Below are positions 1 through 8,697 of a DNA stretch of 64,000 nucleotides, one piece after another. Origin of the DNA: an uncultured Chitinophagaceae bacterium. Lineage in GTDB: Bacteria; Bacteroidota; Bacteroidia; Chitinophagales; Chitinophagaceae. Every line of letters begins with the position of its first letter. The stretch's first letter is position 1. The notes below the pieces were generated by a model that was not told where the DNA came from, made no database searches, and worked only from the letters and a program-made list of their open reading frames with translations. Location of the stretch: contig CAISDV010000132.1 in the NCBI GenBank assembly GCA_903884185.1, forward strand, positions 1 to 64,000, written 5' to 3'. A program made the translations under genes and the position numbers.

Positions 1-1
1 A

Positions 2-101
2 AATTATGAGTTATAAGTTAGGAGAGTATTCCAATTTCCCTGGGAGATTTGCGATGTATAAAGAATCTTATAGCGCATTCAACAACTCATAACTCATAAT
101 T
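2..101. repeat. Inverted pair of an AT-rich word repeat
   Basis: A 13-base word at 2-14 (aattatgagttat) recurs as its exact reverse complement at 89-101, about 30 bases before the first gene. The same vocabulary (aactcataattcataact) reappears at 62252-62282 and, more loosely, at 20479-20506, so it is a dispersed intergenic repeat. No promoter box was recognised here. Confidence 0.6.
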
Positions 102-130
102 CATAACTAATACTTACAGAATTTTGAGAT

Positions 131-2128
131 ATGAAATCATTGTTTGTAATAATATCACTCTTCATATCCCTAACAACTTTCTCTCAAAAACAGTACAATG
201 TTCTTGACTGGAAAGCAGATGTATCTGTCAATACTTTTCTTGTGCAGAAAATGCACCAGCAATACAATGAACGCCGGGCTGTGCTTGAAAAAGCATTGAG
301 TTCAAAACAATTACTGGCGGCATACATTGATAATACAAGAAAAAAATACTTACAGGTATTGGGGAAACTTCCGGAAAGGACATCACTCAATGCAAAAATT
401 ACCGGTACCATACAACAGGATGGATACACGATCGAAAAGATCATATATGAAAGTACCCCACACCACCGTGTAACATCCAACTTATATATTCCCAAAGGCA
501 AAGGCCCTTTTCCAGCAGCATTATTATTCTGCGGGCATGAAGATGTTTCTAAAGCAACAGAATCATACCAGAAAACCGCGATACTATTTGCAAAGAATGG
601 ATTTGTTGTTTTTGTGATAGATCCCATCTCGCAAAGCGAACGCTGGCAGCTAACAGATGCCAATGGCAAAGGACTGACGCGCGGCGGTACTACCGAACAT
701 ACTTTATTAAATCAAGCATCCAATCTATTGGGTACATCCACACCTGCGGATGAACTATGGGACAATGAACGCGGACTGGATTATTTAGTTACCCGCCCGG
801 AAGTAGACACAGCCAGGATCGGGTGCCTGGGAAACTCAGGTGGTGGAATGCAGACGATCTATTTTGCAGGGTTTGATAAACGAATAAAAGTAATTGCGCC
901 CTGTAGTTATCTCGCCGACCGTGAACGCACACTGGAAATGACCGGTCCTGCAGACGGCTGCGCACAAATGCCCGGTGAAGGAAAAGCGCAATTAGAGTTA
1001 GATGATTATTTAATTGCTGCTGCACCAAAGCCATTGCTGGTATTGGCCGGCAGGTACGATTTTATTGATTACAGCGGAGCATTGATAGCAAGCAATGAAT
1101 TAAAGAAAGTATATACGGCTTTAGGACAGCCACAAAAATTCCAGTTGTTCAGTTATGACGACGGGCATGGTATATCCCAGCCAAAAAGAGAAGCTGCGGT
1201 TACATGGTTCAGAAGATGGCTGTGCAATGATCCCACACCGATCAAAGAGCCTGACTTAAAAGTATTGACAGATAAAGAATTGTTCTGCACCAAAACAGGG
1301 CAGGTGAATACAGAATATGTTGATGAAATAGATATTGCAAAAAGAAATCTGCAGTTATTTGATGAATACAAGGTAAAGAGAACAGCGTTTATCAGCCAGG
1401 ATAAGAGTATCATCAGAAAAAAAGTAGCAGAGTTGTTATCTCTTGATTTAACAAATAATAATATTGATGTTGAGAAAAAAGGGCTTGTAGTTAACAATGA
1501 CGGGATAGTAGAAAATTTGAATACTAACCCTAAAAAAATTATCATCCGAAAAAAAGGTGAAGTTCCTCTTCCTGTATTACATAAAAAATCAACCCAAGCA
1601 ATACCCAGCAAGATAATTATCTGGTTAACTGAACGGGGTAAGAATGCTATTGCTGATAGTGTAGCAAATTATCACACCATACCAGAAGGAGCGTCTATTA
1701 TTTTATGTGATTTGAATGGTATCGGCGAAACAGCAGATAAACCCGAACTCAATGACGCAAAATTTTACAATAAAGAATACCGCAATGCCATGTTAGCCCT
1801 GCATATTGGCGAATCAATGGTAGGACAACGCGCAGCCGGTATTCTTGCACTGATGGATTTTATTGCTTCTATTCCTGAGTACAAAAATGTGCCCGTAGAG
1901 ATCAATGCTACCGGTATAGCAACGCTCCCAGCCCTGCATGCTGCTTTATTAAACGATAATATAAAATCTGTCAAATTGTTTGGAGGAATCAATTCCTACA
2001 AAGAGATATTAGACCATCCTTTAGAGAAAAATTGGTATTCATATGTAATACCCGATGTGCTTGAATTCTATGATATCCCTGACCTGGTAAAACTGGTAGG
2101 CGCTGAAAGAGTGAAGATTATTCAATAA
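131..2128 (+). CDS. Secreted two-domain alpha/beta hydrolase, acetylesterase-like
   Basis: The 665-residue protein starts with a Sec signal peptide ending near TTFSQ (residue 19), so it is exported. Residues about 90-370 form an alpha/beta hydrolase of the acetylxylan-esterase/dienelactone-hydrolase type: nucleophile in GNSGGG (Ser236), candidate acid Asp310 or Asp313 in the GRYDFID stretch, and His346 in DDGHG. Residues about 380-665 look like a second hydrolase-like half with a GESMVG stretch but no clear full triad. The next gene, 37 bases downstream, is a GH28 polygalacturonase, so the likely role is removing acetyl groups from pectin or its oligosaccharides. This is inference from context; substrate and CE family are not readable from the sequence, and other ester substrates are possible. 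Confidence 0.7.
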   Translation: MKSLFVIISLFISLTTFSQKQYNVLDWKADVSVNTFLVQKMHQQYNERRAVLEKALSSKQLLAAYIDNTRKKYLQVLGKLPERTSLNAKITGTIQQDGYTIEKIIYESTPHHRVTSNLYIPKGKGPFPAALLFCGHEDVSKATESYQKTAILFAKNGFVVFVIDPISQSERWQLTDANGKGLTRGGTTEHTLLNQASNLLGTSTPADELWDNERGLDYLVTRPEVDTARIGCLGNSGGGMQTIYFAGFDKRIKVIAPCSYLADRERTLEMTGPADGCAQMPGEGKAQLELDDYLIAAAPKPLLVLAGRYDFIDYSGALIASNELKKVYTALGQPQKFQLFSYDDGHGISQPKREAAVTWFRRWLCNDPTPIKEPDLKVLTDKELFCTKTGQVNTEYVDEIDIAKRNLQLFDEYKVKRTAFISQDKSIIRKKVAELLSLDLTNNNIDVEKKGLVVNNDGIVENLNTNPKKIIIRKKGEVPLPVLHKKSTQAIPSKIIIWLTERGKNAIADSVANYHTIPEGASIILCDLNGIGETADKPELNDAKFYNKEYRNAMLALHIGESMVGQRAAGILALMDFIASIPEYKNVPVEINATGIATLPALHAALLNDNIKSVKLFGGINSYKEILDHPLEKNWYSYVIPDVLEFYDIPDLVKLVGAERVKIIQ

Positions 2129-2165
2129 ACATATCATCATCATAAATAAAATAAAACCTTTCACA

Positions 2166-3566
2166 ATGAAAAAATGCCTGCTCCCATTATTAATAATAAT
2201 TCTTGCCTGTTTCAATGTTACGGCACAGGAAACGGAAAAAGTCTGGACATCATCTGCCGAGCCCTTAAATGAAATAAAACTGCTCAGGCAGCAAATCAAA
2301 GCACCTGTTTTTGCTGCTAAAGAATTTTTAGTTACAAAATATGGTGCGGTCGGGGATGGTAAAACCCTGAATACACAGGCATTTAAAAAGGCCATTGAAG
2401 ATTGTTCTAACAGCGGTGGTGGAAGGGTAGTAGTACCTGATGGAAACTTTCTTACAGGCGCTATCTACTTGAAAAGCAATGTTGACCTTCATTTGGCCGA
2501 TAACACAAAGATCATTTTTAGCACTGATCCTAAAGATTATCCAATAGTTTTCACCAGATGGGAAGGAATGGAACTGATGAATTATTCTGCATTGATCTAT
2601 GCCTACGGCGAAAAAAATATAGCAGTTACAGGAAAGGGAATCCTTGATGGCAATGCAAGCAAAGAAAACTGGTGGGCATGGAGCTCAGGAAGGCCGTCTA
2701 TGCAGACAAAAGCAAGAGATATGCTGCATGACATGAATCACAATCAGACAGATCCTGCAAAGAGGGTATTTGGTGAGGGTAGTTTCTTACGCCCCAATTT
2801 CTTTCAGCCATATAATTGTAAGAACATTTTAATTTCAGGAGTAACGATCCTCAATTCACCCATGTGGAATGTGAACCCGGTATTATGCGAGAATGTGACC
2901 ATAGAAAATCTAAAGATCATTTCACACGGCCCCAATACAGATGGTGTTGATCCGGAATCATGTAAAAACGTACTCGTCAAAAATTGTTTTTTCGACACGG
3001 GTGATGATTGTATTGCAATAAAATCAGGGCGCGATGAAGATGGAAGAAGGATCAACCGCCCCGCTGAAAATCATATCATAGAAGATTGCCTGATGAAAGA
3101 TGGTCATGGAGGCGTAGGAATCGGAAGTGAAATTTCGGGTGGGGCAAAAAACATCTATGCAATCAATTGTAATATGAGCAGCCCTAATTTAAACATTGTC
3201 TTGCGACTGAAAACGAGTTCCAGTAGGGGTGGGATCATTCAAAACATCTTTATGAAAGATATTAAAGTGGGAACCTATAAAGATGCTGCCATCAGTTGTA
3301 ATATGTTTTATGAACAGCCCGGAAATTTTATGCCCACCATTCGTAATATCTGGGTAGAAAATATGGAAGTAGAAAAAGGCGGAAATTTTGGTATATCTGT
3401 GGCCGCCTACCAGCAGTCGCCGGTAAAGAATCTGAAAGTGGTAAATTGTAATATGATGGGAGTAAAGACGCCTATGAAGGTTGATTACCTGACAGGCTTT
3501 AAACTGGTGAATGTAACTATTAATGGAAAGTCAGCTGAAGTTCCTGCTGAACTACAGGGCAAATAA
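2166..3566 (+). CDS. GH28 polygalacturonase (first of three)
   Basis: A 466-residue secreted beta-helix enzyme that hydrolyses alpha-1,4-galacturonide bonds of pectin. A signal peptide ends near residue 20 (VTAQ). The N-terminal pectate-lyase-like strand (VTKYGAVGDGKT) begins around residue 56. All GH28 catalytic motifs are present: NTDGVD (257-262), the Asp pair (280-281), GHG (313-315) and an R-x-K triplet RLK (347-349). The gene lies 37 bases after the esterase and is probably co-transcribed with it. It is shorter than the two other GH28 genes here, lacking their insertion of about 60 residues before the catalytic coils, so it may act on another pectin region or chain end. Confidence 0.92.
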   Translation: MKKCLLPLLIIILACFNVTAQETEKVWTSSAEPLNEIKLLRQQIKAPVFAAKEFLVTKYGAVGDGKTLNTQAFKKAIEDCSNSGGGRVVVPDGNFLTGAIYLKSNVDLHLADNTKIIFSTDPKDYPIVFTRWEGMELMNYSALIYAYGEKNIAVTGKGILDGNASKENWWAWSSGRPSMQTKARDMLHDMNHNQTDPAKRVFGEGSFLRPNFFQPYNCKNILISGVTILNSPMWNVNPVLCENVTIENLKIISHGPNTDGVDPESCKNVLVKNCFFDTGDDCIAIKSGRDEDGRRINRPAENHIIEDCLMKDGHGGVGIGSEISGGAKNIYAINCNMSSPNLNIVLRLKTSSSRGGIIQNIFMKDIKVGTYKDAAISCNMFYEQPGNFMPTIRNIWVENMEVEKGGNFGISVAAYQQSPVKNLKVVNCNMMGVKTPMKVDYLTGFKLVNVTINGKSAEVPAELQGK

Positions 3567-3590
3567 TTAATAAAAAGATAAAACGACCTT

Positions 3591-3752
3591 GCTTGGTACT
3601 CGCACTTTCCACCAGCATCCGCGTTAGCCGCCTCTTTTTGTTCGGTCCCGCCTAGGCGGGATTGGAAAAATCCGCCTAGGCGGATAATTTTTCCAAAGAA
3701 CAAAAAGCAGCGGCGTTGCGGATGCGAAGCCTCCCGGCTCGAGGGAAAAGAC
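3591..3752. repeat. CCTAGG-core palindromic element, copy A
   Basis: This non-coding block follows the first GH28 gene. It contains two 14-base palindromes, cccgcctaggcggg (3647-3660) and tccgcctaggcgga (3671-3684). The second is nested in ttggaaaaa...tttttccaa (3662-3696), and outer arms gcatccgc...ctttttgttc (3615-3644) pair with gaacaaaaag...gcggatgc (3697-3725) with few mismatches. The whole can fold into an arm of about 110 bases. It opens with tggtactcgc and closes with cccggctcgagggaaaag (3733-3750). The same opening and closing words occur at 13168-13236, and the opening again at 59855-59890, which shows a dispersed family. It could terminate transcription after GH28 or be a non-autonomous mobile element. 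Confidence 0.75.
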
Positions 3753-3848
3753 TAAAAAATCAGGCTGTGTTATTTTTTTAAGATTTTAGACTAAATTTTC
3801 ATAATGACAAAAGAAGAACACAATAATTTTAAATCAAAAAATGCTACC

Positions 3849-4877
3849 ATGAGCCGAATAATTTTCGTTCTTATAGCTTTTCTTTTAACAGATATTGAAA
3901 CAATTGTTGCCCAGTCATCCACACGCCCAGCCCCGCCCGCGTTTATATCAACCATAACAGTAGCCAAAGATGGCTCAGGCAATTATAAAACCATCCAGGA
4001 AGCAGTAAATTCTGTGCGTGACCTCGGCAAACAACGCGTAACGATCTATATCAGGAATGGAGTGTACCATGAAAAATTAATTATGCCTTCCTGGAAAACA
4101 AATATCTCTTTGGTGGGAGAGAGCGAGGATAGTACCATCATCAGCTATAATGATTATTCAGGAAAGGCATATCCAGGAACAGATGCATCGGGGCTGGATA
4201 AATTTGGCACATTTACTTCTTACACTGTTTTTATAAAGGGAAATGATGTGGTGATAGAAAATCTTACAATTGAAAATACAGCCGGCCGCGTTGGACAAGC
4301 TGTTGCATTACATGTAGAAGGCGACAGGTTCGTGATCAAGCATTGCAAACTACTGGGTAACCAGGATACCTTGTACACAGCAACAGACCAAAGCAGGGAA
4401 TTGTATTTGGATTGTTATATTGAAGGAACAACCGATTTTATTTTTGGCGAAGCCACTGCTGTATTTCAAAACTGTATTATTAAAAGCAAGGTCAATTCTT
4501 TTGTAACAGCTGCGGCCACAAGAGAAGGACAGCCCTATGGATACGTGTTGATCAATTGTAAACTAATCGCAGATACAGCTGCAAAAAAAGTTTTTCTTGG
4601 TCGCCCGTGGCGGCCTTATGCAAAAACGGTTTACATCAATTGCGATCTTGGCAGCCATATTCTCCCCGAAGGTTGGAATGCATGGCCGGGTGATGCCATG
4701 TTCCCTAATAAAGAAAAGACCGCTTTCTATGCAGAGTATGGCAGCAAGGGCCCCGGTGCTTTTACAAAGGAGCGTGTGCCATGGTCTAAACAACTAAGCG
4801 AAAAGGATGCGGGATCATATACAGTTAAAAATATCTTAGGGGGAAGGGATAATTGGGATCCATTTAATATTCAATAG
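3849..4877 (+). CDS. Pectinesterase, CE8 (first copy)
   Basis: Secreted pectin methylesterase of about 342 residues. It removes methyl esters from homogalacturonan so that lyases and polygalacturonases can act. The start chosen is the Met that opens a signal peptide (MSRIIFVLIAFLL...VAQ); an in-frame start at 3804 would add 15 polar residues. CE8 signatures are intact: GNQDTLY (first catalytic Asp about residue 173), TTDFIFG (second Asp about 196) and LGRPWRPY (Arg about 252, Trp about 254). The right-handed beta-helix begins with TVAKDGSGNYKTIQ. It follows GH28 and the palindromic element; a hairpin with a T-run lies just after its stop. Confidence 0.92.
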   Translation: MSRIIFVLIAFLLTDIETIVAQSSTRPAPPAFISTITVAKDGSGNYKTIQEAVNSVRDLGKQRVTIYIRNGVYHEKLIMPSWKTNISLVGESEDSTIISYNDYSGKAYPGTDASGLDKFGTFTSYTVFIKGNDVVIENLTIENTAGRVGQAVALHVEGDRFVIKHCKLLGNQDTLYTATDQSRELYLDCYIEGTTDFIFGEATAVFQNCIIKSKVNSFVTAAATREGQPYGYVLINCKLIADTAAKKVFLGRPWRPYAKTVYINCDLGSHILPEGWNAWPGDAMFPNKEKTAFYAEYGSKGPGAFTKERVPWSKQLSEKDAGSYTVKNILGGRDNWDPFNIQ

Positions 4878-4882
4878 TTGTT

Positions 4883-4956
4883 TCACGCAAAGAGGCAAAG
4901 GAGCAAAGCTGCAAAGGGTTTCTGCAGTTACTTTGCGCTTTTGCGTGATTTTTTTT
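4883..4956 (+). terminator. Hairpin with T-run, built from a cgcaaag repeat
   Basis: Arms tcacgcaaagaggcaaag (4883-4900) and ctttgcgcttttgcgtga (4931-4948) pair with three mismatches, and eight T follow directly (4949-4956). The position, right after the pectinesterase stop, fits a factor-independent terminator. The arms belong to a dispersed 'tttcacgcaaag' repeat that also occurs near 11100, 22020 and 27800, so a repeat may have been reused as a terminator. Confidence 0.6.
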
Positions 4957-4971
4957 AATAAATTACGCTTC

Positions 4972-5325
4972 ATGAAAAGATTCTGCCTTGCTTTCGACCT
5001 GAAAGATGACCCCAACCTCATCAAAGAATACGAGGCACACCATCAGCGCGTATGGCCCGAAATACTAAACAGCATTACTGCAGCCGGAATATTAAATATG
5101 GAGATCTACCGAACCGGCAACAGGATGTTCATGATCATGGAAACAAATGATGACTTTTCTTTTGCTGCTAAATGGCAATTGGATGAGCAAAACCCTAAAG
5201 TGCGGGAATGGGAACAACTCATGTGGAAATACCAGCAGGCATTACCTCTCGCAGCAAGTGGTGAGAAATGGAAACTAATGGATAAAATATTTTCTTTACA
5301 GGAACAGCTAACTTCGGTAAAATAA
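4972..5325 (+). CDS. rhaM: L-rhamnose/L-fucose mutarotase (RhaM family)
   Basis: A small cytosolic protein of 117 residues, close to the usual length of about 105-115. It has the family layout: MKRFCLAFDLKDD at the start, EYEAHHQRVWPEI with the candidate catalytic His24, then NMEIYRTGNRMFMIMET and a WEQLMWKYQQALP end. It interconverts alpha and beta anomers of L-rhamnose or the related 6-deoxy sugar L-fucose. The start is the ATG at 4972; an upstream in-frame ATG at 4933 lies inside the terminator-like hairpin and adds nothing typical. It leads an operon of five genes for oxidation of a 6-deoxy sugar; the next gene begins 5 bases after its stop. Confidence 0.85.
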   Translation: MKRFCLAFDLKDDPNLIKEYEAHHQRVWPEILNSITAAGILNMEIYRTGNRMFMIMETNDDFSFAAKWQLDEQNPKVREWEQLMWKYQQALPLAASGEKWKLMDKIFSLQEQLTSVK

Positions 5326-5330
5326 AAAAT

Positions 5331-6095
5331 ATGTTCAGCCTCGAAAATAAACATGCAGTGATAACCGGCGGCGGAAGTGGCATTGGCAAAGCTGTGTCGT
5401 TATTGTTTGCCGCACGGGGCGCGGTGGTTCATGTGGTGGATGTTAATGAAATGAACGGCAACCAAACTGTTTCAGAAATAAAATCAGCACAAGGAAAAGC
5501 ATTTGAATATACCTGCGATGTAACCAACCAGCCCGAAGTGATCAAAGTGTTTCAAAAGATAAGCCAGGTAAATATTTTGGTGAACAGTGCAGGCATCTCG
5601 CATATTGGTAAAGTGCATACTACCAGTGAATCGGACTTCGACCTGGTTTATCGTGTAAATGTAAAAGGTGTATACAATTGCTTATATGCTGCTATTCCTC
5701 TGATGAAAAAAAATGGTGGTGGTGTGATATTGAACATGTCGTCAATTGCGGACAAAGCCGGTTTGTCCGACAGGTTTGCTTATTCCATGAGCAAGGGCGC
5801 AGTTTCCGCCATGACATTGTCCGCAGCAAAGGATTATCTCGAGGACAATATTCGTTGCAATTCCATTTCACCTGCAAGAGTGCACACGCCGTTTGTAGAT
5901 GAATTCCTTGCAAAGAATTATCCCGGTAAGGAAAAAGAAATGTTTGAAAAATTATCAAAAGCGCAGCCGCTTGGAAGAATGGGAACGCCCGAAGAAATAG
6001 CACACCTCATTTTATATCTCTGCAGCGATGAAGCTTCTTTTATTACCGGAACAGATTACCCGATAGACGGGGGATTCCTCACACTCAAATCTTAA
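5331..6095 (+). CDS. SDR dehydrogenase, probable 2-keto-3-deoxy-L-fuconate/rhamnonate dehydrogenase
   Basis: A classical 254-residue short-chain dehydrogenase with the NAD(P) loop TGGGSGIG (12-19), NSAG (85-88), catalytic Ser137/Ser138 and Y151-S-M-S-K155, and the C-terminal GTDYPIDGG. It sits between the mutarotase and a fumarylacetoacetate-hydrolase-family gene (3-base gap). In the known non-phosphorylating L-fucose and L-rhamnose pathways an SDR oxidises the 4-hydroxyl of the 2-keto-3-deoxy acid, and an FAH-type enzyme then cleaves the diketo acid. The substrate assignment is by that context; family membership is certain. Confidence 0.75.
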   Translation: MFSLENKHAVITGGGSGIGKAVSLLFAARGAVVHVVDVNEMNGNQTVSEIKSAQGKAFEYTCDVTNQPEVIKVFQKISQVNILVNSAGISHIGKVHTTSESDFDLVYRVNVKGVYNCLYAAIPLMKKNGGGVILNMSSIADKAGLSDRFAYSMSKGAVSAMTLSAAKDYLEDNIRCNSISPARVHTPFVDEFLAKNYPGKEKEMFEKLSKAQPLGRMGTPEEIAHLILYLCSDEASFITGTDYPIDGGFLTLKS

Positions 6096-6098
6096 ATA

Positions 6099-6956
6099 AT
6101 GAAACTGGTACGTTTTGGCGAGTTGAATAGAGAAAAACCCGGCATCATGATCGGGGATGACTATTATGATGTGTCTGGTCTTTGTGAAGATTATAATGAA
6201 TCTTTTTTTGAAGGAGGCGGATTGGAGAAACTGGCAAAAGATGTTGAATCCAATAAAGACAAGTTGAAGAAAATACCTGCTGGTACAAGGATGGGGTCAC
6301 CTGTAGCACGCCCTTCTAAAATTGTTTGTATTGGGTTGAACTATATTGATCATGCAAAAGAGACCAATCTTGCAATCCCTGCCGAGCCGGTAATATTTTT
6401 AAAAGCTTCCACTTCACTATGCGGGCCTTTTGATGATATCATGATCCCTAAAGATTCTGTGAAGACCGATTGGGAGGTGGAGCTGGCATTAGTGATCGGT
6501 AAAAAAGCACAACACGTTTCTGAAGCCGATGCCATGAATTATATCGCAGGTTATTGTGTGCATAATGATGTAAGCGAAAGAGAATTTCAACTGGAAAGAA
6601 GCGGCACATGGGATAAAGGCAAAGGCTGTGATACATTTGCGCCGCTTGGTCCCTGGCTGGCAACAACAGATGAGGTGAAGAATACAAATGATCTTCGTTT
6701 ATGGCTCACAGTCAATGGAAAGACAATGCAGAACGGAACAACTGCTAACCTCATTTTCAACATACCTCTTTTAGTTTCCTATACCAGCAGGTTCATGACC
6801 CTACTGCCGGGTGATGTAATATCTACGGGCACTCCGGCTGGTGTAGGAATGGGAATGAAACCGGCTGTTTATTTAAAGCCCGGCGATATAGTTGAGCTCG
6901 GTATTGATGGTTTAGGAACCTCAAAGCAAAAGGCCATCGCGTATGCTGCGCATTGA
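6099..6956 (+). CDS. Fumarylacetoacetate hydrolase family, probable 2,4-diketo-3-deoxy-L-fuconate/rhamnonate hydrolase
   Basis: A 285-residue cytosolic enzyme of the FAH superfamily. The C-terminal catalytic domain begins around residue 72 (KIVCIGLNYIDHAKE). Metal ligands are visible as W-E126-V-E128 and Asp157 in HNDVSERE, and the family's STGTPAGVGMG stretch is near residue 245. The predicted reaction is hydrolysis of a 2,4-diketo-3-deoxy acid to pyruvate and L-lactate, the last step of the oxidative L-fucose or L-rhamnose route. The next gene (lactonase) starts 14 bases before this stop, which indicates translational coupling. Specific substrate is inferred. Confidence 0.8.
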   Translation: MKLVRFGELNREKPGIMIGDDYYDVSGLCEDYNESFFEGGGLEKLAKDVESNKDKLKKIPAGTRMGSPVARPSKIVCIGLNYIDHAKETNLAIPAEPVIFLKASTSLCGPFDDIMIPKDSVKTDWEVELALVIGKKAQHVSEADAMNYIAGYCVHNDVSEREFQLERSGTWDKGKGCDTFAPLGPWLATTDEVKNTNDLRLWLTVNGKTMQNGTTANLIFNIPLLVSYTSRFMTLLPGDVISTGTPAGVGMGMKPAVYLKPGDIVELGIDGLGTSKQKAIAYAAH

Positions 6957-7773
6957 TTCACACCAGCATTTCTGGAAATTTGATCCTGTGCGTGATAGCT
7001 GGATCAATGATGATATGAAGGTGATCAGAAAAAATTTTACTCCTGAAGACCTTGAACCTATACTTCAGCAAAATAATATTGACGGATGTGTTACCGTTCA
7101 ATCTGACCAGTCCGAAAAAGAAAATGATTTCCAGTTAAACAATGCTTCACAACATGATTTTATAAAAGGAGTAGTAGGCTGGGTAAATCTAAGGGACGAA
7201 AATGTAGAGGAACGTTTAGCCTATTACAGCCAATTCAAAAAAATGAAGGGCTTCCGCCATGTATTGCAGGGCGAGGTGAACAGAGCTGCCATGCTGGAAC
7301 CTGCATTTATGAAAGGGATTGGCTTATTAAATGAATATCACTTCACTTATGATATTCTTATTTATGCCGACCAGTTAAAATATATTCCAGGATTCGTGGC
7401 AAATTTTCCGAACCAGCTATTTGTGATAGATCATATTGCCAAACCATTTATTGGCAACGAAATGAAGGACTGGAAAAAAGAAATGGAGGCAGTGGCAAAA
7501 TATGAAAACGTATATTGTAAGATATCCGGAATGGTAACAGAAGGGGACTGGAAACAAGGGCATAAAAAACAAGTATTTACTCCTTACCTTGATACGGTAG
7601 TGAATGCATTTGGAACAAAGCGTATCATGTTTGGGTCTGATTGGCCTGTTTGCCTGATAGCGGCGGAATACAAAGAAGTGATAGATATTGTAGAAGAATA
7701 TTTTTCAGCATTCTCTACAACAGAACAGGATGATTTTTTTGGAGGGAATGCTTCTGAATTTTATCATCTTTAA
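6943..7773 (+). CDS. Amidohydrolase-family lactonase, probable L-fucono-/L-rhamnono-lactonase
   Basis: A 276-residue metal-dependent hydrolase of the COG3618 amidohydrolase_2 group. The N-terminal metal motif is D5-S-H7-Q-H9-FW; later FVIDHIAKP and MFGSDWPVC supply a conserved His and the C-terminal Asp. Such enzymes hydrolyse the lactone made by the sugar dehydrogenase. It overlaps the FAH gene by 14 bases, so the two are translated together. In this operon the expected product is L-fuconate or L-rhamnonate; the dehydratase that should use it is not encoded in the window. Confidence 0.82.
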   Translation: MLRIDSHQHFWKFDPVRDSWINDDMKVIRKNFTPEDLEPILQQNNIDGCVTVQSDQSEKENDFQLNNASQHDFIKGVVGWVNLRDENVEERLAYYSQFKKMKGFRHVLQGEVNRAAMLEPAFMKGIGLLNEYHFTYDILIYADQLKYIPGFVANFPNQLFVIDHIAKPFIGNEMKDWKKEMEAVAKYENVYCKISGMVTEGDWKQGHKKQVFTPYLDTVVNAFGTKRIMFGSDWPVCLIAAEYKEVIDIVEEYFSAFSTTEQDDFFGGNASEFYHL

Positions 7774-7780
7774 GAGTTTT

Positions 7781-7856
7781 ACCGGGGAGTCGGAGAGACA
7801 GGGAGGTTCGCAGAGATAAATCTCCCCGTTTCTCTCTGTCTCTCCGTCTCTGCGGT
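7781..7856. repeat. Imperfect hairpin of the 'cgcagagac' repeat
   Basis: Arms at 7781-7806 (accggggagtcggagagaca and 6 more bases) and 7831-7856 (ending tctccgtctctgcggt) pair imperfectly around a loop holding cgcagagataaatctcccc. A close relative lies at 22643-22750. It fills the gap between the lactonase and the next dehydrogenase gene. It has no T-run of note, so a terminator role is unproven. Confidence 0.6.
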
Positions 7857-7917
7857 GAAAAAAAGAGAAAATTTGTACCTTGAAATATATCAATCACACA
7901 ACCTATTCAATCTTATT

Positions 7918-8697
7918 ATGGACCTCCAATTAAAAGATAAACTCATCATTATAACCGGCGGCGCCAAAGGCATTGGTGAAGGAATTGCCCAGGTACTCGC
8001 TGCCGAAGGCGCCAGCGTTGTAATCGTTGGCAGAAATGAACAAGACAATGATAAGATTGTTGAAAGCATTCTATCAAATAATGGCAAAGCATTCGCTATA
8101 ACAGCAGAGCTTACAAACCCCGAAGAATGTGAAAATGCAGTACAAACAATCCTGCAGAAATTTGGTAAGATAGATGGATTGGTAAATAATGCCGGAGTAA
8201 ATGATGGTATCGGCCTGGAAAAAGGTTCTTATGAAGGATTCATGAACTCGCTTCATAAAAATGTTGTGCATTATTATTTGATGGCGCATCATGCTTTGCC
8301 TGCATTGATAAAATCGAAAGGTTCTATTGTAAACATCACATCTAAAACAGCAGAAACAGGCCAGGGCGGTACTTCAGCTTATGCCGCTGCCAATGGTGCC
8401 CGCAATGCACTCACGCGCGAATGGGCCGTTGAGTTATTGAAATATGGAATTCGTGTAAATGCTGTAGTAGTGGCAGAATGCTGGACACCTTTATACGAAA
8501 AATGGATCGCTACTCTTCCCAACCCTGAAGAAAAATTGGCTTCCATCATAAAAAATATTCCACTAGGAAACAGGATGACCACTGCCGAAGAGATCGCTAA
8601 TATGACAGCCTTTCTCTTATCTGAAAAGTCAAGTCATACCACGGGACAGTTGATACATGTGGATGGGGGGTATGTGCATTTGGATAGGGCGTTGTAG
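7918..8697 (+). CDS. SDR dehydrogenase, probable L-fucose/L-rhamnose 1-dehydrogenase, with Asn at the usual Lys
   Basis: A 259-residue short-chain dehydrogenase with a cofactor loop TGGAKGIG (13-20) and NNAG (89-92). The start at 7918 gives the usual SDR N-terminus (MDLQLKDKLIIITGG). The SKTAETGQGGTS segment before the active-site Tyr resembles L-fucose dehydrogenases. The catalytic motif reads Y155-A-A-A-N159 instead of YxxxK; the codon is aat, so Lys is truly absent in the sequence given. Together with the three upstream genes it would oxidise the sugar to its lactone. Its last 100 bases are overlapped by an antisense reading frame. Confidence 0.72.
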   Translation: MDLQLKDKLIIITGGAKGIGEGIAQVLAAEGASVVIVGRNEQDNDKIVESILSNNGKAFAITAELTNPEECENAVQTILQKFGKIDGLVNNAGVNDGIGLEKGSYEGFMNSLHKNVVHYYLMAHHALPALIKSKGSIVNITSKTAETGQGGTSAYAAANGARNALTREWAVELLKYGIRVNAVVVAECWTPLYEKWIATLPNPEEKLASIIKNIPLGNRMTTAEEIANMTAFLLSEKSSHTTGQLIHVDGGYVHLDRAL

